A DNA stretch of 25,621 nt from Rhodocyclaceae bacterium UBA1310 (GTDB lineage: Bacteria > Pseudomonadota > Gammaproteobacteria > Burkholderiales > Rhodocyclaceae), in the NCBI GenBank assembly GCA_002307175.1, contig DBTS01000019.1, positions 1 through 25,621 of the forward strand, read 5' to 3'. The position numbers and the translations under genes were made by a program. Shown here piece after piece: positions 16,127-23,749 of this stretch. The first letter of the stretch is position 1. The number at the start of each line of letters is the position of its first letter. The notes below the pieces were generated by a model. That model saw nothing but the letters and a program-made list of their open reading frames with translations. It ran no database searches and was not told the origin of the DNA.

Positions 16127-16462
16127 TGGCTGCACGGGGCTGCCATTGAGCCCTTTCTGTCGCCAAACATTTCATCCACCTTGCTTACGCGCGAAACTTG
16201 GTTTGACAATCCGCCGGTTCACCCTGAAAGCAGCACTGGCAAGGGTTTTCGGAAAACCGCTATTACCTGTGTGGTGTTGAATTTATATAACGTTCTTCCC
16301 TATGCTTCGCCCTATGGTGCGCTGAGATGTAATGCCACCCGCCCCTCACTGCAGACTCATTGCAGAATCGCCCGGAGCATGGCATGCCGATGCCAGTTTC
16401 TCTGGTCAAGATTCCGGCAAAGAGAAATGCGGCAGAGACTCGAAATGATGAAAGGGATGTCC
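16127..16462 (+). promoter_or_regulatory. Promoter region of mosBA with ModE-like half site
   Basis: The 336-bp gap upstream of mosB holds TATATAACG at 16284-16292, which matches one half of the ModE molybdate-repressor operator as I remember it. A looser match, CGCTATTA, lies at 16258-16265, but the spacing between the two is about twice the normal one. TTACCT (16263) and TATAAC (16286), 17 bp apart, would make a sigma-70 promoter overlapping the half site. The frame upstream of the chosen mosB start runs through this region but has no protein-like character. Confidence 0.4.
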
Positions 16463-17275
16463 ATGACCAACACGACGGCGGAGCTTGAACAGCTCCTCAT
16501 GCAGCGCTCGCTGACTGATCCGGAGCTGATTGCTGCAGCGGAAGCGGCTTCCGATTTCCGCATCCTGCCAGATGCATCAGTGATCAAGATCGGTGGCCAG
16601 AGTGTGATCGACCGTGGCCGCGCCGCTGTCTATCCGCTGGTCGATGAAATCGTTGCCGTGCGCAAGCAGCACAAGCTGCTCATTGGCACCGGCGCCGGTA
16701 CGCGTGCCCGCCACCTGTATTCGATTGCCGCCGGGCTGAACCTGCCGGCGGGTGTGTTGGCACAGCTGGGCGCCTCGGTGGCTGATCAGAATGCCGCGAT
16801 GCTCGGCCAGCTGCTCGCCAAGCATGGCATCTCCTCCGTGGATGGCGCCGGGCTTTCCGCTGTGCCGCTGTATCTCGCCGAAGTGCATGCCGTGATCTTC
16901 AGTGGCATGCCTCCCTTCAAACTGTGGATTCGCCCGGCTGCCGAGGGCGTACTGCCACCATACCGCACGGATGCCGGCTGCTTCCTGATGGCCGAGCAGT
17001 TCGGCTGCAAGCAGATGATCTATGTGAAGGATGAAAACGGCCTCTACACGGCCAACCCCAAGACGGAGAAAAACCCGACTTTCATCCCGAAGATTTCGGT
17101 GGATGAAATGAAGGCCAAGGGGCTGCAGGATTCTATCCTCGAATTCCCTGTGCTGGATCTGCTCAAGTCTGCCCGCCATGTGCGCCAGGTGCAGATCGTC
17201 AACGGCCTCGTGCCGGGCAATCTGACGCGTGCGCTGGCTGGCGAACACGTTGGCACCATCATTACCGCAGATTAA
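16463..17275 (+). CDS. mosB: Molybdenum storage protein subunit beta
   Basis: The start MTNTTAEL gives exactly 270 residues, the length of Azotobacter vinelandii MosB, and AAGGG lies 7 bp upstream; the frame extends to 16181 without support. The protein has the UMP-kinase/amino-acid-kinase fold: VIKIGGQSVIDRG (around 36-48), GTGAGTRARHLYS, FSGMPPFKLW, and VKDENGLYTANP. It matches A. vinelandii MosB along its full length as far as I can recall. In MoSto, three alpha and three beta subunits form a cage that stores about a hundred molybdenum or tungsten atoms as polyoxometalate, loaded with ATP hydrolysis. Confidence 0.92.
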   Translation: MTNTTAELEQLLMQRSLTDPELIAAAEAASDFRILPDASVIKIGGQSVIDRGRAAVYPLVDEIVAVRKQHKLLIGTGAGTRARHLYSIAAGLNLPAGVLAQLGASVADQNAAMLGQLLAKHGISSVDGAGLSAVPLYLAEVHAVIFSGMPPFKLWIRPAAEGVLPPYRTDAGCFLMAEQFGCKQMIYVKDENGLYTANPKTEKNPTFIPKISVDEMKAKGLQDSILEFPVLDLLKSARHVRQVQIVNGLVPGNLTRALAGEHVGTIITAD

Positions 17276-17287
17276 GGGGAACACGTC

Positions 17288-18121
17288 ATGGCTGAAACCA
17301 CCAATACCATCAAGCACGTCGATTCTGCGCTGGCCCGCCAGACGCTTCTCGATGGCTCCCTCACCCGCCCGGTGGCAGGTGTGCGCCCGATCCGTTTGCT
17401 GCCCTGGCTGCAGGTTGTGAAAATCGGGGGCCGCGCCATCATGGATCGTGGTCACGAAGCGATCCTGCCGATTGTCGATGAACTGCGCCGTCTGCTGCCC
17501 GAGCACCGCATGCTGATCCTCACCGGTGCCGGCATCCGTGCCCGTCACCTGTACAGTGTGGGCCTCGATCTGGGCTTGCCGGTGGGCTCGCTTTCGCCGC
17601 TCGCCGCCAGCGAAGCCGGCCAGAACGGCCACATTCTCGCCTCACTGCTCTCGCCGGAAGGGGTTTCCTATGTGGAGCACCCTACCATCTCCACACAACT
17701 GGCGATTCACCTGCAGGCAGCCCGTGCCGTGGTGGGCAGTGCATTCCCCCCGTATCACCACCACGAATTTCCCGGCGCACGCATTCCGCCGCACCGCGCC
17801 GACACGGGCGCTTTCCTGCTCGCTGATGCGCTGGGCGCCGCCGGCTTGACCATCGTGGAAGATGTGGACGGCGTCTACACCACAGATCCCAACGGCCCGG
17901 ATGGCAAATCTGCCGAACTGCTGCGCGAGGCGAGCTACACCGACATCGCCAAACAGGAAGGCACGCTGCCGTTTGACCGCGCACTGCTCGAAGTGATGGC
18001 CAATGCCCGCCACATCGAACGCGTGCAGGTGGTCAACGGGCTCGTGCCAGGCCGGCTCACCGCCGCGCTGCGTGGCGAACATGTGGGCACCATCATCCAT
18101 ACAGGCGCCAGGCCCGAGTAA
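17288..18121 (+). CDS. mosA: Molybdenum storage protein subunit alpha
   Basis: The gene begins 12 bp after mosB with AAGGGGAA as ribosome binding site and encodes 277 residues (276 in A. vinelandii). Kinase-fold motifs include VVKIGGRAIMDRG, LTGAGIRARHLYS and EDVDGVYTTDPNG. Residues corresponding to those that hold polyoxomolybdate clusters in the known alpha subunit are kept: Glu130-His131, His141 and the His157-His158-His159 run before EFPG, each shifted by one from A. vinelandii numbering as I recall it. With mosB it should form the (alpha-beta)3 storage cage. The alpha/beta naming follows similarity to the A. vinelandii chains. Confidence 0.92.
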   Translation: MAETTNTIKHVDSALARQTLLDGSLTRPVAGVRPIRLLPWLQVVKIGGRAIMDRGHEAILPIVDELRRLLPEHRMLILTGAGIRARHLYSVGLDLGLPVGSLSPLAASEAGQNGHILASLLSPEGVSYVEHPTISTQLAIHLQAARAVVGSAFPPYHHHEFPGARIPPHRADTGAFLLADALGAAGLTIVEDVDGVYTTDPNGPDGKSAELLREASYTDIAKQEGTLPFDRALLEVMANARHIERVQVVNGLVPGRLTAALRGEHVGTIIHTGARPE

Positions 18122-18140
18122 TACGCCGCCACAAAATTCC

Positions 18141-18259
18141 TGGCGAAGCGAACAATGAGCGAAAAGAGAATTGCACCTTCCACGTCAGCGTGGCTACATT
18201 ACAAGGCCATCGTCTGGAATGCGCGTTCGGTGCAGTTCGCTCATCGCATCATTGATGCC
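18141..18259. repeat. Inverted pair of dispersed intergenic repeats after mosA
   Basis: A plus-oriented copy (18141-18177, core CGAACAATGAGCG then AATTGCACC) and an inverted copy (18207-18259, sharing TTCGGTGCA and CGCTCAT) flank a small CCACG-TCAG-CGTGG hairpin at 18180-18193. Together they can fold into one long stem-loop, which may end or protect the mos transcript. The inverted copy also shares GAACGCGCATTCC with the copy near 20020. Confidence 0.6.
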
Positions 18260-18315
18260 ATACTTCATTGGCATGCAATGTTCGGTCGGCTATTGTGGCT
18301 TGCCAGCTTGGTTGG

Positions 18316-18498
18316 CGTAGGGTGGCGAAGCGAACAATGAGCGATGGGCGAATTGCACCGGTTGTGAGCCTCCGCCCGCAGGGCGCTGGGCTTGATTAAG
18401 CAAGCAGGGCAACGATCAGTTTGCGCGCTGCGCACGTGAGGGTTGTTTGACCGGCGCAATTCCGCTGCGCTGCATTGTTCCGCTGTGCGCGCCCTACG
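18316..18498. repeat. Second inverted pair of the same repeat family
   Basis: The plus copy at 18316-18359 starts CGTAGGGTGGCGAAGCG and ends GAATTGCACC. The inverted copy at 18453-18498, read on the minus strand, starts CGTAGGGCGCG and ends GGAATTGCGCC. Both carry the AACAATG core. The intervening DNA has no gene. The stretch 18122-18598 as a whole holds only these repeats. Confidence 0.6.
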
Positions 18499-18598
18499 CA
18501 AACCGGCGCGATAGGTAAGTAATGTTGTGCGGAGAGTGCGTCGCGAATTCCGCCGATCCCGGAGGGCGCAAACTTTTGCGCCTGGAGCCGCTCTGCTT

Positions 18599-18916
18599 CT
18601 AGAGCCAGATATTGCCGCGCCGACTCAGCAGTGCCTTGCCGGCCCAGCAAATCATGGCGGCAAGCAGCAGAATGTTGAGCATCACGAGCAGCCAGAATTT
18701 GCCAGGATGTTCAGCAGCCGAGGCGTAAAGCAAGGTGCCCCCGAAACGCTGCGAATAGATCAGAAAAAAGCACTCGCCCAGGCGATAGGCCATCGCCAGC
18801 GCACTTGCCGGGATCAGTGCGACGAGCCACACCAGCCACCGTGACAGGATGGTGCGCCACAGCGAGGGCGCACGATGGGAATTCGAGAGGGCGGAAAAAA
18901 GGCGACGCTGAGCCAT
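18599..18916 (-). CDS. Small membrane protein of unknown function
   Basis: From the ATG at 18916 the product has 105 residues; a TTG start at 18946 would add ten. Neither has a clear ribosome binding site, so the start is uncertain. Two hydrophobic stretches (WLVWLVALIPASALAMAY and FWLLVMLNILLLAAMICW) predict two transmembrane helices joined by a short loop, with a basic N-terminus. No family is recognised. It lies alone between repeat-rich non-coding stretches, so a decayed or species-specific gene is possible. Confidence 0.5.
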   Translation of the reverse strand: MAQRRLFSALSNSHRAPSLWRTILSRWLVWLVALIPASALAMAYRLGECFFLIYSQRFGGTLLYASAAEHPGKFWLLVMLNILLLAAMICWAGKALLSRRGNIWL

Positions 18917-19541
18917 CGGACCAATGAAGAACTGGAAAAGGGGCAATCCATTCCGGGCCGATGATTATGCCCGCCCGGAGCGGCAAGCTGAAGTGCCAGA
19001 TATCCGATTTTACAAACGGTGGGCCGCAAACTCATCATCTGTACAAAAGAAGTGTCGATACACGGACCCCGGCCCAGCTGAACTGCCTTCCATCCATCAA
19101 GTGGATTCGTATAAGTTTCCTGGCTCATCCGACTTTGGCGTGGGTGAATGTTTGGCATGCCGATCCTGGTTTGTGCCCTCCGGGCGGAGGCTTGACTGGC
19201 GCAATTGCGCTACGCTCCATTGTTCCCTGGTGGCTCCCTGCGAAAACCGGAACGGTAGGCCAATGGCGTAGGTTGGGAAAGCCGCAGGCGTCTCCCAACG
19301 CTTTGTTACGCTGCATTGCGCCCTTTCACGCCACTTCGTTCGCTGCGGCGTGATACGCGGGAGCGTACTATTTACCCACATGAAAGTCTGAAGGACCCGT
19401 TTCTTTGCGTGACGTGGGTGACGCATTTTGCGCCTTCAACTTTTTGTGTCTCCCTCTGTTACGCTACACTGCAGCGCGCATCGCCGCCATGAAGAGCGAC
19501 GTGTAGAGCGGCGTTTCCAGTCACCCAACAGATGGAGCAGG
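18917..19541. other. Gene-poor region with repeat copies
   Basis: No supported gene lies in these 625 bp. A repeat copy in minus orientation sits at about 19198-19234 (GGCGCAATTGCG, CCATTGTTCC), followed by AAAACCGG. The next one (about 19266-19323) contains the hairpin GTTGGGA (19272-19278) with TCCCAAC (19293-19299) and ends GCATTGCGCC. Short frames through this stretch are made of repeat sequence. Confidence 0.5.
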
Positions 19542-19943
19542 ATGAAGGCAGTTTTCTCACTCGAGTTTAAGGTTCGCGATTACGAATGTGATATGCAGGG
19601 CATCGTCAACAATGCCGTGTATTTCAATTATCTGGAACATGCCCGCCACGAGTTTCTGCTTGATCGGGGCATCGATTTTGCCGCGCTGGCGCGCCAGAAC
19701 ATCAATCTTGTTGTCGTGCGTTCGGAGATGGATTACAAGGCATCCCTCACCAGTGGCGACGGCTTTGTGGTGACAGTGGCAGTCGAGCCCATTTCAAAGG
19801 TGCGCTTCGGTTTCCGCCAGCAGGTGATCCGCCTGGCTGACAGCAAGGTGGTGCTCGAAGGCCTGGTCATCGGCACTGCCATCAACGCACGCGGCCGCCC
19901 CGAAGTGCCGGCAGAGATGGTGGCCTTGCTCGAAGCCGAGTAA
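19542..19943 (+). CDS. Acyl-CoA thioesterase, 4HBT/FadM-YbgC hotdog family
   Basis: The ATG at 19542 follows GGAGCAGG; a longer frame to 19428 consists of repeat sequence and was rejected. The product has 133 residues, the usual size of a single hotdog domain. The N-terminus has VRDYECDMQGIVNNAVYF with the catalytic Asp17 and the following Gly-x-Val-x-Asn, then the hotdog helix YLEHARHEFL. Such enzymes hydrolyse acyl-CoA thioesters in the cytoplasm; chain-length preference is unknown. It stands alone between repeat-rich regions. Confidence 0.87.
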   Translation: MKAVFSLEFKVRDYECDMQGIVNNAVYFNYLEHARHEFLLDRGIDFAALARQNINLVVVRSEMDYKASLTSGDGFVVTVAVEPISKVRFGFRQQVIRLADSKVVLEGLVIGTAINARGRPEVPAEMVALLEAE

Positions 19944-19990
19944 GAGCAAAACATTAGAAGCGTGCGCAAACCGGCGTGATATGCCAAAGA

Positions 19991-20173
19991 CGTAGGGTGC
20001 CAATGAGCGACAAGCGAATTGCACCGAACGCGCATTCCTCACGATGGTATGGTGACGCGGGGCAGTTGATGCGGAAGGTGCAGTGTGCCCCCGTTCATTG
20101 CGGGCTTCGCCATGCTGCAAAATCCGGCACGGTATGCCAAAAAGCAGGTCGGAAAAGCGTAGCGCCTTCCGAC
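19991..20173. repeat. Further copies of the dispersed repeat family
   Basis: A plus copy at 19991-20048 reads CGTAGGGTG, CAATGAGCG, GAATTGCACCGAACGCG, and shares its tail with the inverted copy near 18230. A distinct hairpin follows at 20148-20173: GTCGGAA pairs with TTCCGAC across AAGCGTAGCGCC. The stretch from 19944 to 20242 holds no gene. Confidence 0.55.
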
Positions 20174-20242
20174 GCAGGCCCATTGTGGTAATTGGGTGGC
20201 GCCGCATCGCGCGTTTCACGCAAAGCGCGCCTACCTGTAGGT

Positions 20243-20557
20243 TCAAGCCTCCGTGTTCAGCACCCACATGAAATGTTCCGGCGCCAGTTCCAGCACCTCT
20301 TCCTTGCCTGAGGCGGTTTTGCGGGCCGGCATGTCGATGGTGATGGGGTCGCCTTCCCAGGCATCATTGATGGCTTCTTCGGCGTGGTCGTAGTGGGTTT
20401 GCAGTCTCTGACGCGGTGTTTCTGCGGCAACACGGGCCACCCAGGCGTCGACGAAGGCTTTGCCGGCATCGTTGAGGATGCGGAACGGGGCGTTGTCGGT
20501 ATTGGGGTCGGCGGAGATCTTGCGGGCTTCCTGCTCGGTGAGAATGCGGTACTCCAT
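20243..20557 (-). CDS. Small cytoplasmic protein of unknown function
   Basis: The start MEYRILTEQEA at 20557 follows GAGGGAA; seven further upstream codons are possible but lack such a site. The 104-residue product is acidic, with no signal or membrane segment and no recognised family. It lies 147 bp downstream of speD on the same strand and may share its transcript, which by itself says little about its role. Confidence 0.6.
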   Translation of the reverse strand: MEYRILTEQEARKISADPNTDNAPFRILNDAGKAFVDAWVARVAAETPRQRLQTHYDHAEEAINDAWEGDPITIDMPARKTASGKEEVLELAPEHFMWVLNTEA

Positions 20558-20704
20558 GTTTCCCTCGTGTGTGCCCATCGGTGGATGGTGTGGCTATGGC
20601 GGTCAATGATGCGGGAAAAGGAAGTGCCGAGGCAACCGGAGCACATGTCGGACGCAATCCGGGCGGTACCTTCTGTCTGAAACGTGCATCAGCTTACGAT
20701 CCGG

Positions 20705-21142
20705 CTACGACGCAGCTGCTGCCACGCCACATCGGGAGAGCGACTGGCGATGCGCCTGTCGGGGGGCAAACAACGCGCACAGCGCATCCATCAGCGCGGC
20801 GGCACGTGCGGAGTTATCGGCGGAGTAGTTGCAGACGTAGACATCGAGCGTGACGACACCAAATTCCGGCCAGGTGTGCACGGCCACATGGGATTCGGCC
20901 AGCAGCACCACACCGGTGACGCCGCCCGGCTGCAGCGGCGTATCGGGGAATTTGTGGAAGGTTTCGCCAACAGCGGAGAGCCTTGCCGTGTGTACGGCTG
21001 CTTTGAGGTGTGAGGCAAGCAGGCCGGCATCGCAGAGCAGCGCGATGGGGCATGTACAGCTCTGCAGATCGGCGATCAGATGCGCGCCCTGTACTGGCTG
21101 TGTACACACAAGGCTTTCAGACGGGCTGATGGCAGACATCAT
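20705..21142 (-). CDS. speD: S-adenosylmethionine decarboxylase proenzyme, class 1B
   Basis: From the ATG at 21142 the product has 145 residues. The proenzyme self-cleaves at Glu83-Ser84 within LLAESHVAVHTWPE, turning Ser84 into the pyruvoyl cofactor. His89 and Cys104 correspond to His68 and Cys83 of the Thermotoga enzyme. GAHLIADL near the start and GVTGVVLL are further family marks. The enzyme makes decarboxylated SAM for spermidine synthesis in the cytoplasm. No clear Shine-Dalgarno precedes either of the paired ATGs (21142, 21139). The frame runs open to 21283, but the extra 47 residues do not resemble the family. Confidence 0.9.
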   Translation of the reverse strand: MMSAISPSESLVCTQPVQGAHLIADLQSCTCPIALLCDAGLLASHLKAAVHTARLSAVGETFHKFPDTPLQPGGVTGVVLLAESHVAVHTWPEFGVVTLDVYVCNYSADNSARAAALMDALCALFAPRQAHRQSLSRCGVAAAAS

Positions 21143-21690
21143 TCGAAACGAATTTTGACATGCCGAAATGGTGGCATAAATCTGCCCGCCTGTGGCGCCG
21201 GGGCGACAGATGTAGGCGGTGGTGCAACACTGGGCACGGGTCTGGCAAGGGTTTGATAACAGAGTTCTTATATAAGACAGCACATCTTTTGCACATCACC
21301 TGCAGGGAAAACGCCCATAACAGTTTCGGTTATGGGTGGGTAAATATATTAAATGGCCCGCGGTTATGCCTCTCCATGATATGCAAATGGCAATCTGTGG
21401 GAAATGGAATTGTGACGAAGGCCTCTCTGCGCAAGGTTTGACGCAGCGCAATACGTTCTCGGAAGTGTTGTGGCGCAAAGGTTTTCGTGCGCTTTTGCGA
21501 AATTCCCGGCAGCGTGGAAACCCCTGTTTATTGGATAGAATCAGGGCTTGCGCTGCTGTACCCCAACGTTGACGCTTTTTGCAAGTCGGCGCCTGGATGG
21601 GCTCAGAGATTGCCCGCCAACGCCAGAAACTTCAGCCTCACGCACCACAGCACCGAGCGCCAGGAATTACACACACTCGGAGCCATAATT
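21143..21690. other. Divergent intergenic region between speD and the NADH dehydrogenase
   Basis: The 548 bp hold no supported gene. A perfect hairpin, CCCATAAC (21314-21321) with GTTATGGG (21329-21336), loop AGTTTCG, lies in the middle, followed by an AT-rich stretch (TAAATATATTAAA, 21341-21353) that could include a promoter. The hairpin may be an operator or part of a leader. The dehydrogenase frame can be read back to a GTG at 21487, but that extension lacks family similarity. Confidence 0.45.
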
Positions 21691-22959
21691 TTGGAAAAGC
21701 TTCCCCAACTCCACCTAGTCGTCGTCGGCGGTGGCTTCGCGGGCCTCTGGGCCACGCGAGAGCTCAATGATCCACGCTTTCGCGTGACGCTGATCGACCG
21801 CCGCAATCATCACCTGTTCCAGCCCCTGCTCTATCAGGTTGCCACTGCCGGGCTTTCTGCCTCGGATATCGCTGCTCCCCTGCGCCATATTCTGCGTGGG
21901 CAGCGCAATGCGGAAGTGCGCCTGGGCGAAGTGACTGCCGTGGTGCCCAACGGGCGTGCCGTGGTGCTCGCCGACGGCAGCCGCATTGAGTACGACGCGC
22001 TGCTGCTCTCCTCGGGCGCCACCCACTCGTATTTCGGCAAGGATCAATGGGCCGAATTCGCTCCCGGCCTGAAGACGCTGACCGATGCGCTGCATCTGCG
22101 CCGTCGCATGCTCGAAGCTTTTGAGCACGCCGAGGCTGAGAGCGATCCGGCAACGCGGGACGCGTGGCTTTCGTTTGTCATCGTGGGTGCCGGGCCGACA
22201 GGCGTGGAACTGGCGGGTGCGCTTGCAGAAATTGCACGCCACACCCTCAAAGACGAATTCCGCAACATTGATCCGCGCAAGACACGCGTGCGGATCATTG
22301 AGGCTGGCCCGCGCGTGCTCGCCACCTTCCCCGAATATCTCTCGGCCAAGGCCAAGCTGCAACTCGAACACCTGGGCGTAGAAGTCATCACCGGCCAGGG
22401 CGTGACGCAGATTGACGCCAGGGGCTGTACCGTGGGCGATACCTTTATCCCCGCGCGCACCGTGCTGTGGGCGGCTGGCGTGGCGGCCTCGCCACTTGGG
22501 CGCAGCCTTGGCGTGCCGGTGGATCGTGCCGGGCGCGTGCTGGTGCAGCCTGATCTCTCGGTGCCGGGCTATCCGGAGATCTTCGTGGCCGGCGATCTGG
22601 CTTCGCTGCAGCAGGATGGCAAGCCCGTACCCGGCGTAGCCCCGGCTGCCAAGCAGATGGGCAAGCACGTGGCCCGCGTGCTGCGTGCCCGCCTCAATGG
22701 CACGGCTAACACAACAGGCATGGCCTTCCGCTACAGCGACTTTGGCAACCTCGCCACCATCGGACGCATGGCAGCCATTGCACACGTAGGCCGTTTCAAG
22801 CTGTGGGGGCTGTTGGCGTGGTGGTTCTGGCTGGCTGCGCACGTGTACTTCCTGATCGGTTTCCGCAACCGCTTCGTGGTGCTGGTGAACTGGGCTGTGG
22901 CTTACTGGAGCTATCGCCGCGCAGCGCGTGTGGTGCCTGAACCACCGACAGCCGAATAA
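21691..22959 (+). CDS. ndh: Type II NADH dehydrogenase (NDH-2)
   Basis: The best start is TTG at 21691: GGAG lies 8 bp upstream, there is no ATG in the frame before the FAD motif, and the resulting 422 residues fit the family. The FAD site is VVVGGGFAG (10-18), the NADH site VGAGPTGVELAG (about 165-176), and the second FAD contact FVAGD (298-302). A hydrophobic C-terminus (LLAWWFWLAAHVYFLIGF, then LVNWAVAYW) anchors it to the inner face of the membrane. It passes electrons from NADH to quinone without pumping protons. A terminator follows directly. Confidence 0.88.
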   Translation: MEKLPQLHLVVVGGGFAGLWATRELNDPRFRVTLIDRRNHHLFQPLLYQVATAGLSASDIAAPLRHILRGQRNAEVRLGEVTAVVPNGRAVVLADGSRIEYDALLLSSGATHSYFGKDQWAEFAPGLKTLTDALHLRRRMLEAFEHAEAESDPATRDAWLSFVIVGAGPTGVELAGALAEIARHTLKDEFRNIDPRKTRVRIIEAGPRVLATFPEYLSAKAKLQLEHLGVEVITGQGVTQIDARGCTVGDTFIPARTVLWAAGVAASPLGRSLGVPVDRAGRVLVQPDLSVPGYPEIFVAGDLASLQQDGKPVPGVAPAAKQMGKHVARVLRARLNGTANTTGMAFRYSDFGNLATIGRMAAIAHVGRFKLWGLLAWWFWLAAHVYFLIGFRNRFVVLVNWAVAYWSYRRAARVVPEPPTAE

Positions 22960-22981
22960 CCCTGATCCGGAACAACTCGCC

Positions 22982-23012
22982 AGGCCCGGTGGATGACAAC
23001 CGGGCCTTTTTA
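22982..23012 (+). terminator. Rho-independent terminator after ndh
   Basis: AGGCCCGGT (22982-22990) pairs perfectly with ACCGGGCCT (22999-23007) across an 8-nt loop, followed by a T run on the plus strand. It lies 23 bp after the ndh stop codon. Confidence 0.88.
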
Positions 23013-23749
23013 TTGGCAGCTTTGCTTGGCATTTTGCCCTGCGGGCGCCTGAGTCCCTCGGCTGGCACCCCGATGGGTACCCCTTGACGTGATTTTCTGA
23101 AAATCGGCCCGAAAATCACATTCCCATAAAAATCCGTGATTTACGTGAAGATTTGGCGGCAGAGGCGGATACGTCTACGCAACGGATGGGCATGGTGATA
23201 GCGAACTGCCTGCAGGGTTGATGCCACTTATGTCAGACAACTGCATTCATGATTCCGATCACTTCCTTGCTGTGACTGGTGTCGCCAGATAACTGACTGA
23301 TGCCTTTCAAAAATCGGATTTCGGGCGTTGCCAGAGAGCTTTCCGTGTCCCTTTTGCAACATGCAGTTTTTTGTCTGAAAAACACCTGGTTGGCGATCTA
23401 AGACCATGATTTTTGAATGGATTTTGTGGTTTTGATGGTCGTCAACAATCAGACTTAAGAGGTATCAAACTTTCCTATAACGGAAGTGATTTTTTTGAAC
23501 AAAAATCCATCCTGCCCCTAAGGGCTGTCGGGGGAAAAACGAATTTATTTTTTTGCTTCAGGGTCTTAGGGGGTGTTTGCGTAATTAATAAAGTTGATAG
23601 ATACATGTATAACAACTTTTTGACTAGCTTGCAGGTTGTCAAACAAACAGAGATGATTCTCCCAACAGACAAATTTATAAAGCTAACGGCTAGGCGTCGG
23701 CCTGCTCCGCGACCAAGCCACTTACGAAATTTTTAGAAGGAGCAATATT
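23013..23749 (+). promoter_or_regulatory. Long AT-rich upstream region of exuT with dyads
   Basis: No supported gene lies in these 737 bp; a 107-codon frame at 23413-23736 has no ribosome binding site or family. GTGATTTTC (23089-23097) and GAAAATCAC (23111-23119) form a perfect inverted repeat. Closer to exuT, AAAGTTG (23590-23596) and CAACTTT (23613-23619) enclose the palindrome ATACATGTAT (23601-23610), and TTTGAC with GTCAAA follow at about 23618-23643. These are candidate binding sites for a regulator of hexuronate uptake. Base composition is clearly more AT-rich than the rest of the window. Confidence 0.45.

Noticed and set aside
16235..16262. Sigma-54 promoter before mosB, suggested by CTGGCAAGG
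   Set aside because: The required GC element at the correct distance is absent.
16181..16462. N-terminal extension of MosB
   Set aside because: The extra 94 codons are not protein-like and would swallow the promoter; the internal start gives the family length.
21143..21283. 47-codon N-terminal extension of SpeD
   Set aside because: Class 1B enzymes are short, and the extension lacks similarity and a good ribosome binding site.
23413..23736. 107-codon plus-strand frame upstream of exuT
   Set aside because: It has no ribosome binding site and no protein-like pattern, and it covers dyads typical of a regulatory region.
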